A DNA stretch of 64,000 nucleotides, taken from the NCBI RefSeq assembly GCF_002909255.1, contig NZ_PIOB01000012.1:1-64000 (forward strand), in the 5' to 3' direction. Below are positions 1-9,256 of this stretch, piece by piece. Origin of the DNA: Arenibacter hampyeongensis (GTDB lineage Bacteria; Bacteroidota; Bacteroidia; Flavobacteriales; Flavobacteriaceae). The notes below the pieces were generated by a model that saw nothing but the letters and a program-made list of their open reading frames with translations, had not been told where the DNA came from and ran no database searches. Within the stretch, counting starts at the first letter, position 1. Each line of letters opens with the position of its first letter. The position numbers and the translations under genes were made by a program.

Positions 1-451
1 ACCTAGTGAAGAAGGGTCTTTTCTTTTGTTTAGCTCATGGCCGGTTATTTTCTTAAATATGAATTCGTGAACCTGCGGTTTCGTTTTATTCATTGCCCGT
101 TTATTTTGGAATAAGGTATTCATGAACCTCCTGCGTCGGTTTCTTTGGACAGCAAAGAAATCGAAGATTCACGAAATCCAATTAAAAACAATAAAAACCA
201 CTTGAGTAAAATGAAAGAATAATTTTAACAATAATTTCGTTCGATTTTGCCCAATAAATAAAGCTAAAATCAAAAAACACGAAATATTATGTTCATCCTA
301 ATTTTTGAAGAAACACAACAAATAAGCATGATCCGCTAAAAGTACTAGGTATCTAATAAGCTAAGTTTACAAATCATCCCTAATTGTGATATTGAACGTG
401 AAATGGATTACCACGACAATCATAATTAGGGATGATTCTATTAAGGGCATA
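1..451. other. intergenic stretch with no recognisable gene
   Basis: No open frame here resembles a known protein. Two loosely similar segments (about 61-87 and 117-146), each containing a GTGAACCTGC or ATGAACCTCC-like core, look like a degenerate direct repeat. The right end holds a strong inverted repeat, listed separately. The rest is AT-rich and featureless to me. Confidence 0.5.
372..437 (-). terminator. long stem-loop after the phosphoesterase gene
   Basis: The arms 372-390 and 419-437 are inverted copies of 19 bases with one mismatch (arm core AATCATCCCTAATT), separated by a 28-base loop. It lies 15 bases past the stop codon of the minus-strand gene at 452-1363. No clear T-run follows on the minus strand, so it could be an mRNA 3' stabiliser or a remnant of a mobile repeat rather than an intrinsic terminator. 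Confidence 0.4.
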
Positions 452-1363
452 TCAATTCAAAAAATTCCTATCGAACAGAAAAGGATAGTCGAGATTTGTA
501 TCAACAGTTATCTTCACTGCGGTGTCCCGACCATCTATTTGTAAACGGGTAATATTTTGCTCTGGCCAGGGTTTGTTTTTGATCCAAAAGTGCCCATCTC
601 CCTGAACCATAAGAACAGGTTTCCCAAAGGACTGTGACGCAGCCCGGAACAAGTCTGTAAAGGGTTTAAACTTCTCAGGGCCTGCTTCAACAATATTGGC
701 ATGACCAAAGACAACCATGGCATCTACCATATTCTTTTGATCTTCCAACAAGGTTTTAACCCAAAGGCCATTTTGGGTTAATCTATCCTTCCATTCAATA
801 GAATCATGAACCTGGCTTCCAACTAAATTAAGCCCTACAAATAAAACTTTGTTCTTTACCCAACTAAAATTTTCTGGACGTTCAGTTTGATAAGTGATTT
901 GAGGTTCAAAGGACCAATTTTCGTTAAAATGCAAGAAATATTTATTCCAATACTCCAATCCCTGTTCTGGGTCTTCACAGTCGTTATACTCATTGTCTCC
1001 CAAGACTATAAAGGTGGGAACTTTAAATGTTTTTAGGATGTCGGCAACATCCAGGTAGACTTCTTCATCACATGCTATTGCCCCTGGTTTAATGTCGCCA
1101 ACATGGATAACAAATTCAGAATCTGTGGTGGTATTGTGTTTGGAAATAATATCGATCAGTCCAAGGCGCTGTTCTTCATTATATGGAACGTCACCAATCG
1201 CAGTAAAAGTGATAGGCAAGGATTCGTCCGCTGGTACATCATCTGTATTGGAGCCGGAACCTTTGTTTTCCCCACAGGAGAAAAGTAAAAACATCAATAT
1301 TATTAAATTCCAGATGATATTTCTGGACTTCTTGAATGTTAAGGATGCAATGTTGTAAGGCAT
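452..1363 (-). CDS. calcineurin-like metallophosphoesterase lipoprotein
   Basis: This 303-residue protein is probably a membrane-anchored phosphoesterase. A basic N-terminus and hydrophobic stretch (about 13-29) end in a lipobox with Cys30. Metal-binding motifs of the calcineurin-like fold follow in order: GDVPY near 57-61, HVGD near 87-90, GDNEYND near 122-128, FGHAN near 218 and GDGHFW near 254. The substrate cannot be read from sequence; related proteins act on phosphate esters in the periplasm. The gene is monocistronic, followed by a stem-loop, with DoxX 60 bases upstream on the same strand. Confidence 0.8.
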   Translation of the reverse strand: MPYNIASLTFKKSRNIIWNLIILMFLLFSCGENKGSGSNTDDVPADESLPITFTAIGDVPYNEEQRLGLIDIISKHNTTTDSEFVIHVGDIKPGAIACDEEVYLDVADILKTFKVPTFIVLGDNEYNDCEDPEQGLEYWNKYFLHFNENWSFEPQITYQTERPENFSWVKNKVLFVGLNLVGSQVHDSIEWKDRLTQNGLWVKTLLEDQKNMVDAMVVFGHANIVEAGPEKFKPFTDLFRAASQSFGKPVLMVQGDGHFWIKNKPWPEQNITRLQIDGRDTAVKITVDTNLDYPFLFDRNFLN

Positions 1364-1423
1364 AATATATTTAACCGTATGGCATTAAATTTTAAATATA
1401 ATTTAAATACGGTATAACTGGCC

Positions 1424-1846
1424 TTATTTCTGCATTTTTAAATAATAATCGGCAGAATGTTTTCCCGAACCATAAAATAAAAAGAAAATACAGACCAATA
1501 AGGTAATAGTAGCCAAAATCAGGTTACTTGTGTTCATCACCCCTAGAAAATTGGCCAGTACGGCGCCTATTAAGATTGGCAATTGAGCAAAAACCGCCCA
1601 ACGGGTCAGCAAGCCTATTACCAATAAAAATCCTCCTACGAAATGTGCGGGAGCCACATAATGCATAATCAACATACCTCCTGGAAGATTTTGGAAAGGT
1701 TTAATGATTTCTGCCATTTGTTGGTGATTGGACATAAAATCCACACCTTTCATAAAAAGAAAAACACCCAATGCAACTCTTAGTAAATCCAAGGGATAAT
1801 AAGTATGCGCATTGGCCCATTTGTTTAGAGATTTAATTGTTGCCAT
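1424..1846 (-). CDS. DoxX family membrane protein
   Basis: A 140-residue protein with four hydrophobic segments (roughly 20-36, 63-82, 85-105 and 108-128) in the DoxX arrangement, including a VALGVFLFMKG-like first helix and HFVGG before the second. DoxX proteins are inner-membrane proteins, some linked to redox or sulfur metabolism, but no precise role can be assigned here. Length fits the family. The start is the first Met of the frame; the upstream base composition offers no better one. Confidence 0.8.
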   Translation of the reverse strand: MATIKSLNKWANAHTYYPLDLLRVALGVFLFMKGVDFMSNHQQMAEIIKPFQNLPGGMLIMHYVAPAHFVGGFLLVIGLLTRWAVFAQLPILIGAVLANFLGVMNTSNLILATITLLVCIFFLFYGSGKHSADYYLKMQK

Positions 1847-2150
1847 AACTGAGAATTTATATGTTATCTAACCTAAGATACTCATTTTTAACGAAATGTA
1901 AAAGATTTAAATGGTGCTATTTAGCAACCATTTTGTCTAACACTCTGATTTTACCGGAGTGTTCCAATATCTCAAAAAGGAAAACTTGAACATCGGGCCA
2001 AGTTGAAATCTTTAAATAGGTGCACCTAAGTTTACTCTATAAAAGAGCGCGCATTTTCTACCATTACTTTAAGATTATCCACTATGTCGCTATTTAGCGC
2101 CATAGGGGGTTGTTAGTAGTAAAATTGGCAGGGTATAGTCGTTTGTTTTG
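1847..2150. other. intergenic stretch with small hairpins
   Basis: This 304-base gap contains a 7-bp hairpin (AACACTC at 1939-1945 with GAGTGTT at 1957-1963) and a small CGCT/AGCG hairpin (2088-2099). The latter is close behind the stop of nothing obvious and may be part of the promoter or leader of the DoxX gene. I see no gene. Confidence 0.4.
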
Positions 2151-4328
2151 CTACACCAAAACATTTTCAAAATCAGAGTCGGCACAAAAAACGGCGGATA
2201 TACGGGATTCATTTACAATATTGACCATTTCGTCAATAGTCATCCCTGGCACGATATTAAATATGTTGACATCGGTGTTCTTCTGTTGAATCACATTCTC
2301 AAGTAAACCGCCCTGTTGTATTTTAATTGAAGTCTTTTTGGGAAATCTGATCATAGTATTCAGATCTTCTATGTCGGTATCGGAAAAATTCAATTTTGGA
2401 TTGTTATTCAGAATATGAACATCAATATTTCCTTTCCAGTTACGGCATATTAAAAGCGATATTAAGGCGGAAAGGTTATTGTCCTTAACACTAAATGTTG
2501 ACTTCCAATCTACCGGAATATTGGTCATCCACAGGTTGATGCTTTTTTCTATGGCGAGACTGGCGGTGGCGTATGGAATGTAAATAATCATCCCAAAATT
2601 ATTCTTTCTACTATCCAGTATTAATTGGTTGTAATATCCCAGATTGGAAGTGGCGGAATCTAAACTTGCAAAGATGATATTGGGCTTAAAGAAGGCTGCA
2701 TTGAGTGACTGCATGCTTACATTAACGGTAGTGTTAAAGTCAGTGTTGTCTATTACCGTATAAGAAACAGATATATCACTTTCCTTAAATTTTTTCACAG
2801 CATTTTTTAGAAAGTTCTCCATGTTTCTTTGCTCTGCCTCATTCTCATTTCTTAGGGCCAATATCTTTACCGAGCCTTTGGGATAGATTATGGAATGTAT
2901 AAGTTTAAACGAACTTCTGAGCTCCTTGGGCATGGTTACGGGAATTAAAAGGTCTGGACGCCAGGACCTTACTTCCCTTTCTTGGCGTAAACTATTTGTT
3001 TTTTTTGTAGCCCATTCGGCCAAGGCCGTGAACAGACCACTTCGGGAGTCACCAGCGGCCGATTTAATATTCATCTTTACAAGATATAAGTAGAATATTA
3101 CTATAAAAATCAACGAAAATAGGGCAATGATCACGTTGAGAACAAACATGATGGCAATGGAGCCAAAGGCCCCAATGGCAGGGACAATAATCGGAATTTT
3201 CAGGGTTGGTCTATAACTGGGTAAACCCAAGGTCTGCTCAACCAGGGCCACTACGTTTACCATGGCATAGGTAATCATAAAAAACATGGTGAGTAATGGG
3301 GCAATGGTATTTAGATTTCTCAACGATATGCCAAAGAGAACTAGAACTGCAGTGATCAACATGGCATTGACCGGCTCTCCTTTCTTGGATTTTTTTGCCA
3401 ATTTCTGACTTTTTGGAAGAATATTCTTTTCTCCCAAGGCCAATAGTATTCTTGGTGCACCCACAAACGAGCCCAGAGCGGAGGAAAGGGTAGCTCCGAG
3501 CAGACCTGCCAGCACTATTGGGCCATAAAGGGATTTGTCAATGAATACATTATAATTTCTTGCAAGTTCGTCCGGAGAGGCTATAACCGCGGCAACAAAA
3601 ATTAGACTAACATAAATTATGGTCGTAATTATTACCGATGAAATTGTGCCGACAGGAATGCTTTTACGTGGGTTTGTGAGGTCTCCGGACATGTTGGCTC
3701 CTGCCATTACCCCTGTAACCGCCGGGAAAAAGACAGCAAATACTATCCAAAAGGAGGAACCGTTAAAATCATTTTCAATAGATCCAGGGTAAGTGCCCGT
3801 CCATTGAATATTATAATCCAGTTCATTGACAAATAGCGCCCCATATATAGACACCAAGGAGAGAACAATAATTCCCAAAATCACAAATTGAATCTTAAAC
3901 GCGAAACTGGTACTTATAAAAGCAATACCCATGACAACTGCAAAAATCAATAGGTCAAGTATCAGGGGATTAACATCTGGAGTTAGGGTTTGCAGACCTT
4001 CACGAAAACCGAAAATATACATGGCCACCGCAATGGACTGGGCAAAATAAAATGGGATACCTATAGCACCCCCAATTTCCAGACCTAGGGATTGGGAAAT
4101 TAAACTAAAAGCACCACCACTACCAATCCTTATGTTTGTGGTTATGGACGATAGGCTAAGGGCCGTTGTAAGCGTAATGGCAACCGATAATAAAACAATG
4201 CCTAATGCCCCTAAGACCCCTGCATTACCAACAACCCATGGCTGGCGGATATACATGATGACACCCAGAATAGTTAAGGTGGTAGGTGTAAACACCCCAG
4301 CAAATGTACCGAAGGTCTTCTTGATCAT
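2151..4328 (-). CDS. SLC12-like amino acid/cation-chloride permease
   Basis: A 725-residue inner-membrane transporter of the APC superfamily. The N-terminus (FGTFAGVFTPTTLTILGV, then MYIRQPWVVG) matches the first helix of the SLC12 cation-chloride cotransporter/amino acid permease family. About twelve hydrophobic segments fill residues 1-420. A soluble C-terminal half (about 450-725), with alternating beta-strand-like segments, resembles the SLC12 regulatory tail. Substrate ions are unknown; bacterial members are poorly studied. It has long gaps on both sides and appears to be transcribed alone. Confidence 0.8.
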   Translation of the reverse strand: MIKKTFGTFAGVFTPTTLTILGVIMYIRQPWVVGNAGVLGALGIVLLSVAITLTTALSLSSITTNIRIGSGGAFSLISQSLGLEIGGAIGIPFYFAQSIAVAMYIFGFREGLQTLTPDVNPLILDLLIFAVVMGIAFISTSFAFKIQFVILGIIVLSLVSIYGALFVNELDYNIQWTGTYPGSIENDFNGSSFWIVFAVFFPAVTGVMAGANMSGDLTNPRKSIPVGTISSVIITTIIYVSLIFVAAVIASPDELARNYNVFIDKSLYGPIVLAGLLGATLSSALGSFVGAPRILLALGEKNILPKSQKLAKKSKKGEPVNAMLITAVLVLFGISLRNLNTIAPLLTMFFMITYAMVNVVALVEQTLGLPSYRPTLKIPIIVPAIGAFGSIAIMFVLNVIIALFSLIFIVIFYLYLVKMNIKSAAGDSRSGLFTALAEWATKKTNSLRQEREVRSWRPDLLIPVTMPKELRSSFKLIHSIIYPKGSVKILALRNENEAEQRNMENFLKNAVKKFKESDISVSYTVIDNTDFNTTVNVSMQSLNAAFFKPNIIFASLDSATSNLGYYNQLILDSRKNNFGMIIYIPYATASLAIEKSINLWMTNIPVDWKSTFSVKDNNLSALISLLICRNWKGNIDVHILNNNPKLNFSDTDIEDLNTMIRFPKKTSIKIQQGGLLENVIQQKNTDVNIFNIVPGMTIDEMVNIVNESRISAVFCADSDFENVLV

Positions 4329-4798
4329 ACCCTATTTCTTTTAAAGCCCTAGGTGGATGCAAATAGGACTTTGTTGGTTATTTTTTTTTGGAGCATTCTA
4401 TTTGTACCTATAGGACATGGATATACAGATTATGAGGTACTTAAGGCGCTACCTTAGTTAGCAATTGCCACCTTTAAGATATTCATTTATTTTTGATTAA
4501 GCACCAACTGTGCCCCTACATTTTAACATTTTCATCGACTATTAATTATGATCGGTTTTGTGTCAAATTATAATCTATCCTGGCCTATTCCGCTGGCATG
4601 TACATCTTTGCCTTTATGTTCCCAGTGGAATACCTCCAATGATTGAATTTGATAAAGGATGGAGTTGTTTGCGAAAAATGAGACACATTCTCCAACCAAA
4701 GGAGATGCATATACCAACATTTATGGCATTATTTAATATGTTGAACCCATAAAGAAAAAGGTTCCTGCATGCAGACTTCAATACAATAATGTTGCGTT
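4329..4798. other. intergenic stretch, nothing recognised
   Basis: In this 470-base gap, short open frames on the plus strand (for example 4558-4752) encode no recognisable domain and lack a ribosome binding site. It separates two minus-strand genes and probably holds the promoter of the SLC12-like transporter. Confidence 0.4.
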
Positions 4799-5614
4799 TT
4801 AGAGCTTGGAAACATCGATCTTAAAAAGTTCCGCTGCATTCTTCCAGAGAATTAGTTCTTTCTTCTCTTCGGGCAAATCCAATTGTTTCATGAAATTGAG
4901 ATAGGAATGCATGTTGGATATTGGCCAATCCGTACCGTATAAAAGGTATTTTGGATCCCCTGCATAAGTAATCATTTCTTCCAGTTCTTTTTTCATATAC
5001 CTTTCAAACTTATCCGAAAAATTGCCCAATACCAAGCCCGAGAAATCGCTGTGTACATTTTTGTTCTTATAAACCACTTCCATGCAGTCTTTGATCCAGG
5101 GATTGCCCACATGGCAGATAACAATTTTTAGATCGGGATTATCTACTGCCACATCGTCTATATGAATGGGGTGGGAGTATTTTATTCTTCCCGTTGGGGA
5201 ATAGGTGTCGCCGGAATGAAACATAACTGGAATATCATATTCCACAGCCATATCATAAACGACTTTTAATCTATTGTCATTAGGGTAGAAGGGCTCATAA
5301 CCAGGGTATAGTTTTAAACCTTTTATTAGGCCTTCATCTAGAAATTCGCTTATTTCCCGGAGGTCCCTATGATTGTAATTCAAATAACTTATACCTGCAA
5401 CCACGCCCAGGTTATCCCTTCCGCTGATGGCCTCCACCACTTTCTTTGTGCTTGGCCTATGTTCGTTAACCTTATAGGAGGTGAGGACGAGAGAATAATC
5501 TACCTTATTCTCTTTCATAGTCTCAGTGAGCAGATTTAGGCATTCTTCCAAAGAAACCACCCTATCTTCATGGTAGTTATTTATATGTGTATGTACGTCT
5601 ATAATCATGGACAA
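4799..5614 (-). CDS. amidohydrolase family protein (TIM-barrel metal hydrolase)
   Basis: A 271-residue protein with the amidohydrolase-2 signature: HTH metal ligands at residues 8-10 after beta-strand 1 (IIDVHTHI), a third His in MFHSGD (about 136), a further His in CHVGNPW, and the catalytic Asp in YGTDWP (about 228). Members hydrolyse or decarboxylate small organic acids and amides. No signal peptide, so it is cytoplasmic. Start could be Met1 or Met3 (MIIDVHTH); Met3 gives the more usual N-terminus. Monocistronic. Substrate unknown. Confidence 0.8.
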   Translation of the reverse strand: MSMIIDVHTHINNYHEDRVVSLEECLNLLTETMKENKVDYSLVLTSYKVNEHRPSTKKVVEAISGRDNLGVVAGISYLNYNHRDLREISEFLDEGLIKGLKLYPGYEPFYPNDNRLKVVYDMAVEYDIPVMFHSGDTYSPTGRIKYSHPIHIDDVAVDNPDLKIVICHVGNPWIKDCMEVVYKNKNVHSDFSGLVLGNFSDKFERYMKKELEEMITYAGDPKYLLYGTDWPISNMHSYLNFMKQLDLPEEKKELILWKNAAELFKIDVSKL

Positions 5615-5737
5615 GGAATTAGGTTACATACAAAAGTAATGAAGCTTTTTTACAAATGACATTTAAATTGGATGGCGGAGGGACAAGAATGTGAGAATCT
5701 AGACTTTAATAAAAAAATATTAATTCTGGCTCAAGTT

Positions 5738-6175
5738 TTAATCCCTTTTAAATATCTCAATTCCCTTCAACCACAAAATGTCGGACCCATAAATCGTTAG
5801 TTTGGTTTTAATATCTCTATTTGTAAGGTCCCTAGGCGATTTACTATCGAATCGGGCTTTTGTATTGTTAAGATCCAAGGAGAGTGAATCAACTACATCT
5901 GTGGTATTTGTCATCAAACTTACAATATTCTTATCCATAGTCCATTTTCCTCTTCCATAGCGGTTTTTTTCAGGTGGTAGGGCCCGAGTGTCTTTTTTAT
6001 AGGAATGAAATAAAAATGTACCCTCCGGGTTCAAAGAGAGTGTATATTTAAGTTCACCACCGTCCGTGGTTTCATATTTAATTTCGTAAGACCCATGCAC
6101 ATTTTCCGATTGTGCTGCAGCGTTCAGAGCGACAGTTAAAAACAGTGTAAGAATAGCAAATTTCATAGGATACAT
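5738..6175 (-). CDS. secreted hypothetical protein, possibly lipocalin-like
   Basis: I place the start at 6175, not at the longer frame start 6214, because AGGAG lies five bases before this ATG and it begins just before a good signal peptide (KFAILTLFLTVALNAAAQ). The mature part of about 120 residues is a run of predicted beta strands with a GSYEIKYET opening and a GRGKWTMD motif, typical of small lipocalin-like periplasmic proteins in Bacteroidota. No enzyme motif is visible and the function is unknown. Confidence 0.6.
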   Translation of the reverse strand: MYPMKFAILTLFLTVALNAAAQSENVHGSYEIKYETTDGGELKYTLSLNPEGTFLFHSYKKDTRALPPEKNRYGRGKWTMDKNIVSLMTNTTDVVDSLSLDLNNTKARFDSKSPRDLTNRDIKTKLTIYGSDILWLKGIEIFKRD

Positions 6176-6341
6176 TTTTACTCCTATTTCTTTCCTGAAT
6201 GGCAACCTCGACACCGGAAATCAGTTATATGGTATATGAATTTTATCCTAATACCTAAATCCAAATCCTTCCAGCTGAAATTGATTTTTGCCAAAACAAT
6301 TATGTATTCGCAATAATCATGCTAGAGGTAAGTTTTTGGTA

Positions 6342-7013
6342 CTAAGTACTTAAAATTTCTATTTTCCCACTTTTAAATTCAATTTCGTAGATCTTTTCTT
6401 GCTGGGATAATTTTAATTCAAAGGCTGAGGGAAAAGCTTTGTCCAGTGTAGGGTACCAATCTTTATTCTCCCTATTGATTAAGATAAATAATCCGCTTTC
6501 ATCGCCAACGGCACAAAAATTTCCAAATCCGCCATCAAAGATTGGTATATCCATAAAACTCCTTAAGGTGTTGAATTCACTTTCGATATTAGTTGTAGCA
6601 ACTCCAATTTCTGATATTTCTAAAAATTGCTCCGATCCAAAACTATGGTCAGTAGCATTTTTAAGATTTTTACGCGCTATGAGTTCTACAATATTTTTGT
6701 CCTCATCATAAAAGTAGATGGCTTTTGCATTCCATGCAGTGAAATTTATAATTTCATCTTGCCCGTCCTTTAATATTGCAAGTCTGGATTTTAGCCATTT
6801 TAAGGCCTCATCCTCTTTATTGGCGGGGATATTAATGGCAAAATGATAGGGGGTCGCAGTCTTGAGGTATTCAAAATAAAGCATTGAATTACCTATTTGA
6901 AAGGAAACCTGTCTATCGGATTGTTTAATTATAGGTAATCCCAAAACTTGCGAATAGAACTCCGCCTGGGCTTTGATTTTGGAAGTGTATAGTTTTATTT
7001 CCTTGATTTTCAT
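6342..7013 (-). CDS. two-domain VOC (glyoxalase fold) protein
   Basis: A 223-residue cytoplasmic protein. Residues 1-115 form one VOC module (IKEIKLYTSKIKAQAEFYSQ opening, YFYDEDKNIVELIAR closing), and a second, diverged module spans about 128-220 (EISEIGVATTNIES opening). Metal ligands of the superfamily are partly visible (Glu in NIVELIA, His in PYHFAIN). VOC proteins include glyoxalases, dioxygenases and antibiotic-binding proteins, so the reaction cannot be stated. It is followed 127 bases later by the SigZ-like gene on the same strand. Confidence 0.75.
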   Translation of the reverse strand: MKIKEIKLYTSKIKAQAEFYSQVLGLPIIKQSDRQVSFQIGNSMLYFEYLKTATPYHFAINIPANKEDEALKWLKSRLAILKDGQDEIINFTAWNAKAIYFYDEDKNIVELIARKNLKNATDHSFGSEQFLEISEIGVATTNIESEFNTLRSFMDIPIFDGGFGNFCAVGDESGLFILINRENKDWYPTLDKAFPSAFELKLSQQEKIYEIEFKSGKIEILST

Positions 7014-7140
7014 GGTAGCATACTTACCTAAATCACAATAGAAATGAGTTTTATCCTATAGTCTAATGCTTCCCTAAGATAATAAATTCTGGGCATTATC
7101 AGGGTAGTTTTGGTAATCATGGAGTAGGGGATGGCAAGCC

Positions 7141-7668
7141 CTAAATGCAACGCGCACAGTTGGAATCCCCAATCAGTTTCCCTTCTAAGTTTAATTTAAA
7201 CTTACAGCAGCTATTAAAATTGTTGATAAGGATTAATTTGGCACGCCTAATTCTGGCCTTTACGTTTGCCAGACTGATGCCAATCAATACAGCCGCCTCA
7301 ACTTGGGTCTTGCCATTAAGATAAACCAATTCAATAACTTCTTTGTACTGCTTTGGTAAACTATTAATAAAGTGATCTAAACAACATAGTTCATTGCCAT
7401 TATTGGATGTTGTGAATAATTCATCATTAGGAGGGGGAAGGGATTTTGAGCTTTGTTTGAAATGATTGATAATTTCATTTCTCACGATTTGAAAAACCCA
7501 GGCCTTTACTTTCTCAGGATTTTTTAGGGCATTGATGCTCTGATGTATTTTTAAGAAAGAATTCTGCATCACTTCATTGGTGACATCCCTATCCCTTACT
7601 TTTTTTAGAATGAAAAAATAAATTTCACTGTTGAATTTTTCCCATATGGCTGCAGTTTCCATCTTCAT
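7141..7668 (-). CDS. SigZ-like ECF RNA polymerase sigma factor with C-terminal cysteine cluster
   Basis: A 175-residue sigma-70 family protein. Region 2 lies about residues 8-75 (TNEVMQNSFLKIHQSINAL, then VKAWVFQIVRNEIINHF), followed by region 4 about 105-155 (LPKQYKEVIELVYLNGKTQ with a helix-turn-helix, IGISLANVKARIRRAK). The tail carries CC (about 154-155), a GKLIGDSNCARC motif and paired cysteines as in SigZ-type factors, which suggests metal or redox sensing (inference). No anti-sigma gene is adjacent. The next gene upstream on the strand encodes a 37-residue cysteine-rich peptide, so they may be co-transcribed through a hairpin. Confidence 0.85.
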   Translation of the reverse strand: MKMETAAIWEKFNSEIYFFILKKVRDRDVTNEVMQNSFLKIHQSINALKNPEKVKAWVFQIVRNEIINHFKQSSKSLPPPNDELFTTSNNGNELCCLDHFINSLPKQYKEVIELVYLNGKTQVEAAVLIGISLANVKARIRRAKLILINNFNSCCKFKLNLEGKLIGDSNCARCI

Positions 7669-7683
7669 AGTACACTAATATAC

Positions 7684-7713
7684 AAGGTTGGTCTGTTGAG
7701 ACCAACCTTTTTT
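7684..7713 (-). terminator. perfect 11-bp hairpin between cysteine-rich peptide and sigma gene
   Basis: The arms 7684-7694 (AAGGTTGGTCT) and 7699-7709 are perfectly complementary around a four-base loop. On the plus strand six T follow; on the minus strand, the coding direction, the trailing sequence is only TTGTATATT. It lies directly after the stop codon of the small gene and 16 bases before the sigma factor start, so it probably acts as a partial terminator that lowers sigma expression relative to the peptide. Confidence 0.6.
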
Positions 7714-7825
7714 AGCAACATTCACATTTTGTACAATCACATTTGGCGCAGGAACAGTTATTCTCCAGACAGTTTACACAATTACATTTGGTACATTCAC
7801 AATTGGTGCATTTACAATTATTCAT
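7712..7825 (-). CDS. 37-residue metallothionein-like cysteine-rich protein
   Basis: This frame is below the usual length cut-off. Translation from ATG at 7823-7825 to TAA gives 37 residues, 14 of them cysteine (positions 4, 6, 9, 11, 14, 16, 19, 24, 26, 29, 31, 34, 36, 37). They are arranged as alternating CxC and CxxC units (for example CKCTNCECTKCNC) with Lys, Thr, Asn and Glu between. There are no aromatic residues. This is the composition of a metallothionein, suggesting binding of Cu, Zn or Cd thiolate clusters in the cytoplasm (inference). It does not follow the SmtA/BmtA pattern with His. The SigZ-like gene follows 43 bases downstream. Confidence 0.75.
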   Translation of the reverse strand: MNNCKCTNCECTKCNCVNCLENNCSCAKCDCTKCECC

Positions 7826-7845
7826 ATCGTTAAAAATTAAAGTTC

Positions 7846-7861
7846 ACTAAGGAGACTTAGT
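7846..7861. promoter_or_regulatory. palindrome upstream of the cysteine-rich peptide gene
   Basis: ACTAAG (7846-7851) and CTTAGT (7856-7861) form a perfect 6-bp dyad with a four-base centre, 20 bases upstream of the ATG of the metallothionein-like gene. It could be a regulator binding site or a 5'-UTR hairpin. No regulator is identified. Confidence 0.35.
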
Positions 7862-8025
7862 TTAATCAAAAAGGATACACAAAATTTATTTTTATTTAAA
7901 TCTCTTATGTTATGCATGGTAATAAATGAGTGTAAGGAGCTGATTTTCAATTTATGCGATAATAACCTATATGTTTTAAAATTATTTTATGCATGGTATT
8001 TTTCAATTTTCAGATATAGCAAAGC

Positions 8026-9141
8026 TTAGAAAGCTTTACTTACTACTCTTTTAGGCTGTAATTTTTCACTGGTTATTATTTCAAAATCTATTATCCCCAA
8101 CACCAACTCTTCGCTGGTAAGTACTTCAACCTTCCATAGACCCTTTCTTAAATTATTTTTATAGGTATATCCACGAAAGCCTCCATCCCGGCCACCAGTG
8201 ATATCATAACCAATATCCTCAATTAATTCCCATTCTTTGGTATTGTTATTATACCATTTCCAGCGATGAAAAATTGATTTTTTCAAATCGGTCGGAGCAA
8301 ATATTGATGAAAAAACATATACATTATCGTTTGGGCCTTGGATATATTTTAATCGGTGTTTTCTCCAGAATATATACCATTCATCCGTTTCATAAGTAAC
8401 CAGGTAATTATTGTTTTCCACCTTAATATTGTGGGCAACTATGCCATTGCTCAAGGCCATTGGAACGGGTGGAATAAGTCTAAAAAAGTAAAGGGCATTG
8501 ATTAAAACGTAGATGGAAAGTATAATACCGATAAGCTTACCTATGTGTATTTCGGTCCTAGTACTTGGACTTACTTTGTAGATAATAGTAATGAGAGCCA
8601 ACGTACAAAACAAACTTATAAGTCCTGAGAGAATAAAAATTTGCGTACTCATTTCCTTGATGAAAACGGGAATCATAAAGGTGAAAAAGGTAAAGCTTAT
8701 AAAGAAATACACACTAAACTGTAAGTATTTATTGGATATCCGTTTTTTTAGCAACTCATTGGCAAATAACAGGATGAGCAGAATGATCAGAAAGATTACA
8801 GTCTTGGACATGGAAACGCTTCGCGAGAAATAAATAACATAAGCACTGGATAGGCCACCAAAGAAAAATTGTATGGCCAAGGGAAAATATTCTACATAAC
8901 GAATCAAAAAGGTATTGTCCCATTTTCCGTCATCAGCTAAATTATAGAGATATAGGGTAATGGTCAAGGAAGTCATATGAAGGCTAAGTACAACAAGGTC
9001 ATACAACCTATCCACGCGTCCAAGGGTAAGGGTGTCAAAAATAAAACCTCCTATAAAGAATAGGATAGGCGCATATTTTTCATGTTTCCTTATAAATCCC
9101 TGGAATTGGCTATTTCTAAACTTAACTAATGCTCTTTTCAT
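8026..9141 (-). CDS. DUF2914 membrane protein
   Basis: A 371-residue protein. Residues 1-230 contain about seven to eight hydrophobic segments (about 27-45, 55-70, 85-100, 112-128, 140-158, 165-190, 202-222). The soluble C-terminal domain (about 235-360) has the DUF2914 signature FRGYTYKNNLRKGLWKVEV followed by VLGIIDFEI. The function of DUF2914 is unknown. It probably sits in the inner membrane with a periplasmic C-terminal domain. The gene stands alone. Confidence 0.75.
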   Translation of the reverse strand: MKRALVKFRNSQFQGFIRKHEKYAPILFFIGGFIFDTLTLGRVDRLYDLVVLSLHMTSLTITLYLYNLADDGKWDNTFLIRYVEYFPLAIQFFFGGLSSAYVIYFSRSVSMSKTVIFLIILLILLFANELLKKRISNKYLQFSVYFFISFTFFTFMIPVFIKEMSTQIFILSGLISLFCTLALITIIYKVSPSTRTEIHIGKLIGIILSIYVLINALYFFRLIPPVPMALSNGIVAHNIKVENNNYLVTYETDEWYIFWRKHRLKYIQGPNDNVYVFSSIFAPTDLKKSIFHRWKWYNNNTKEWELIEDIGYDITGGRDGGFRGYTYKNNLRKGLWKVEVLTSEELVLGIIDFEIITSEKLQPKRVVSKAF

Positions 9142-9256
9142 TCCATTTTTAGCAACGTATAAAATTAAAGGAATAAGAAGAGTTGGGTTGTCCCAAATAA
9201 ATAAGATTTTACTCCTACACCATCATATATACTGAAAAATAGGATGTAATTAACTT

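Noticed and set aside
4558-4752. Plus-strand ORF of 64 residues
   Set aside because: No ribosome binding site, no recognisable domain, no conserved pattern.
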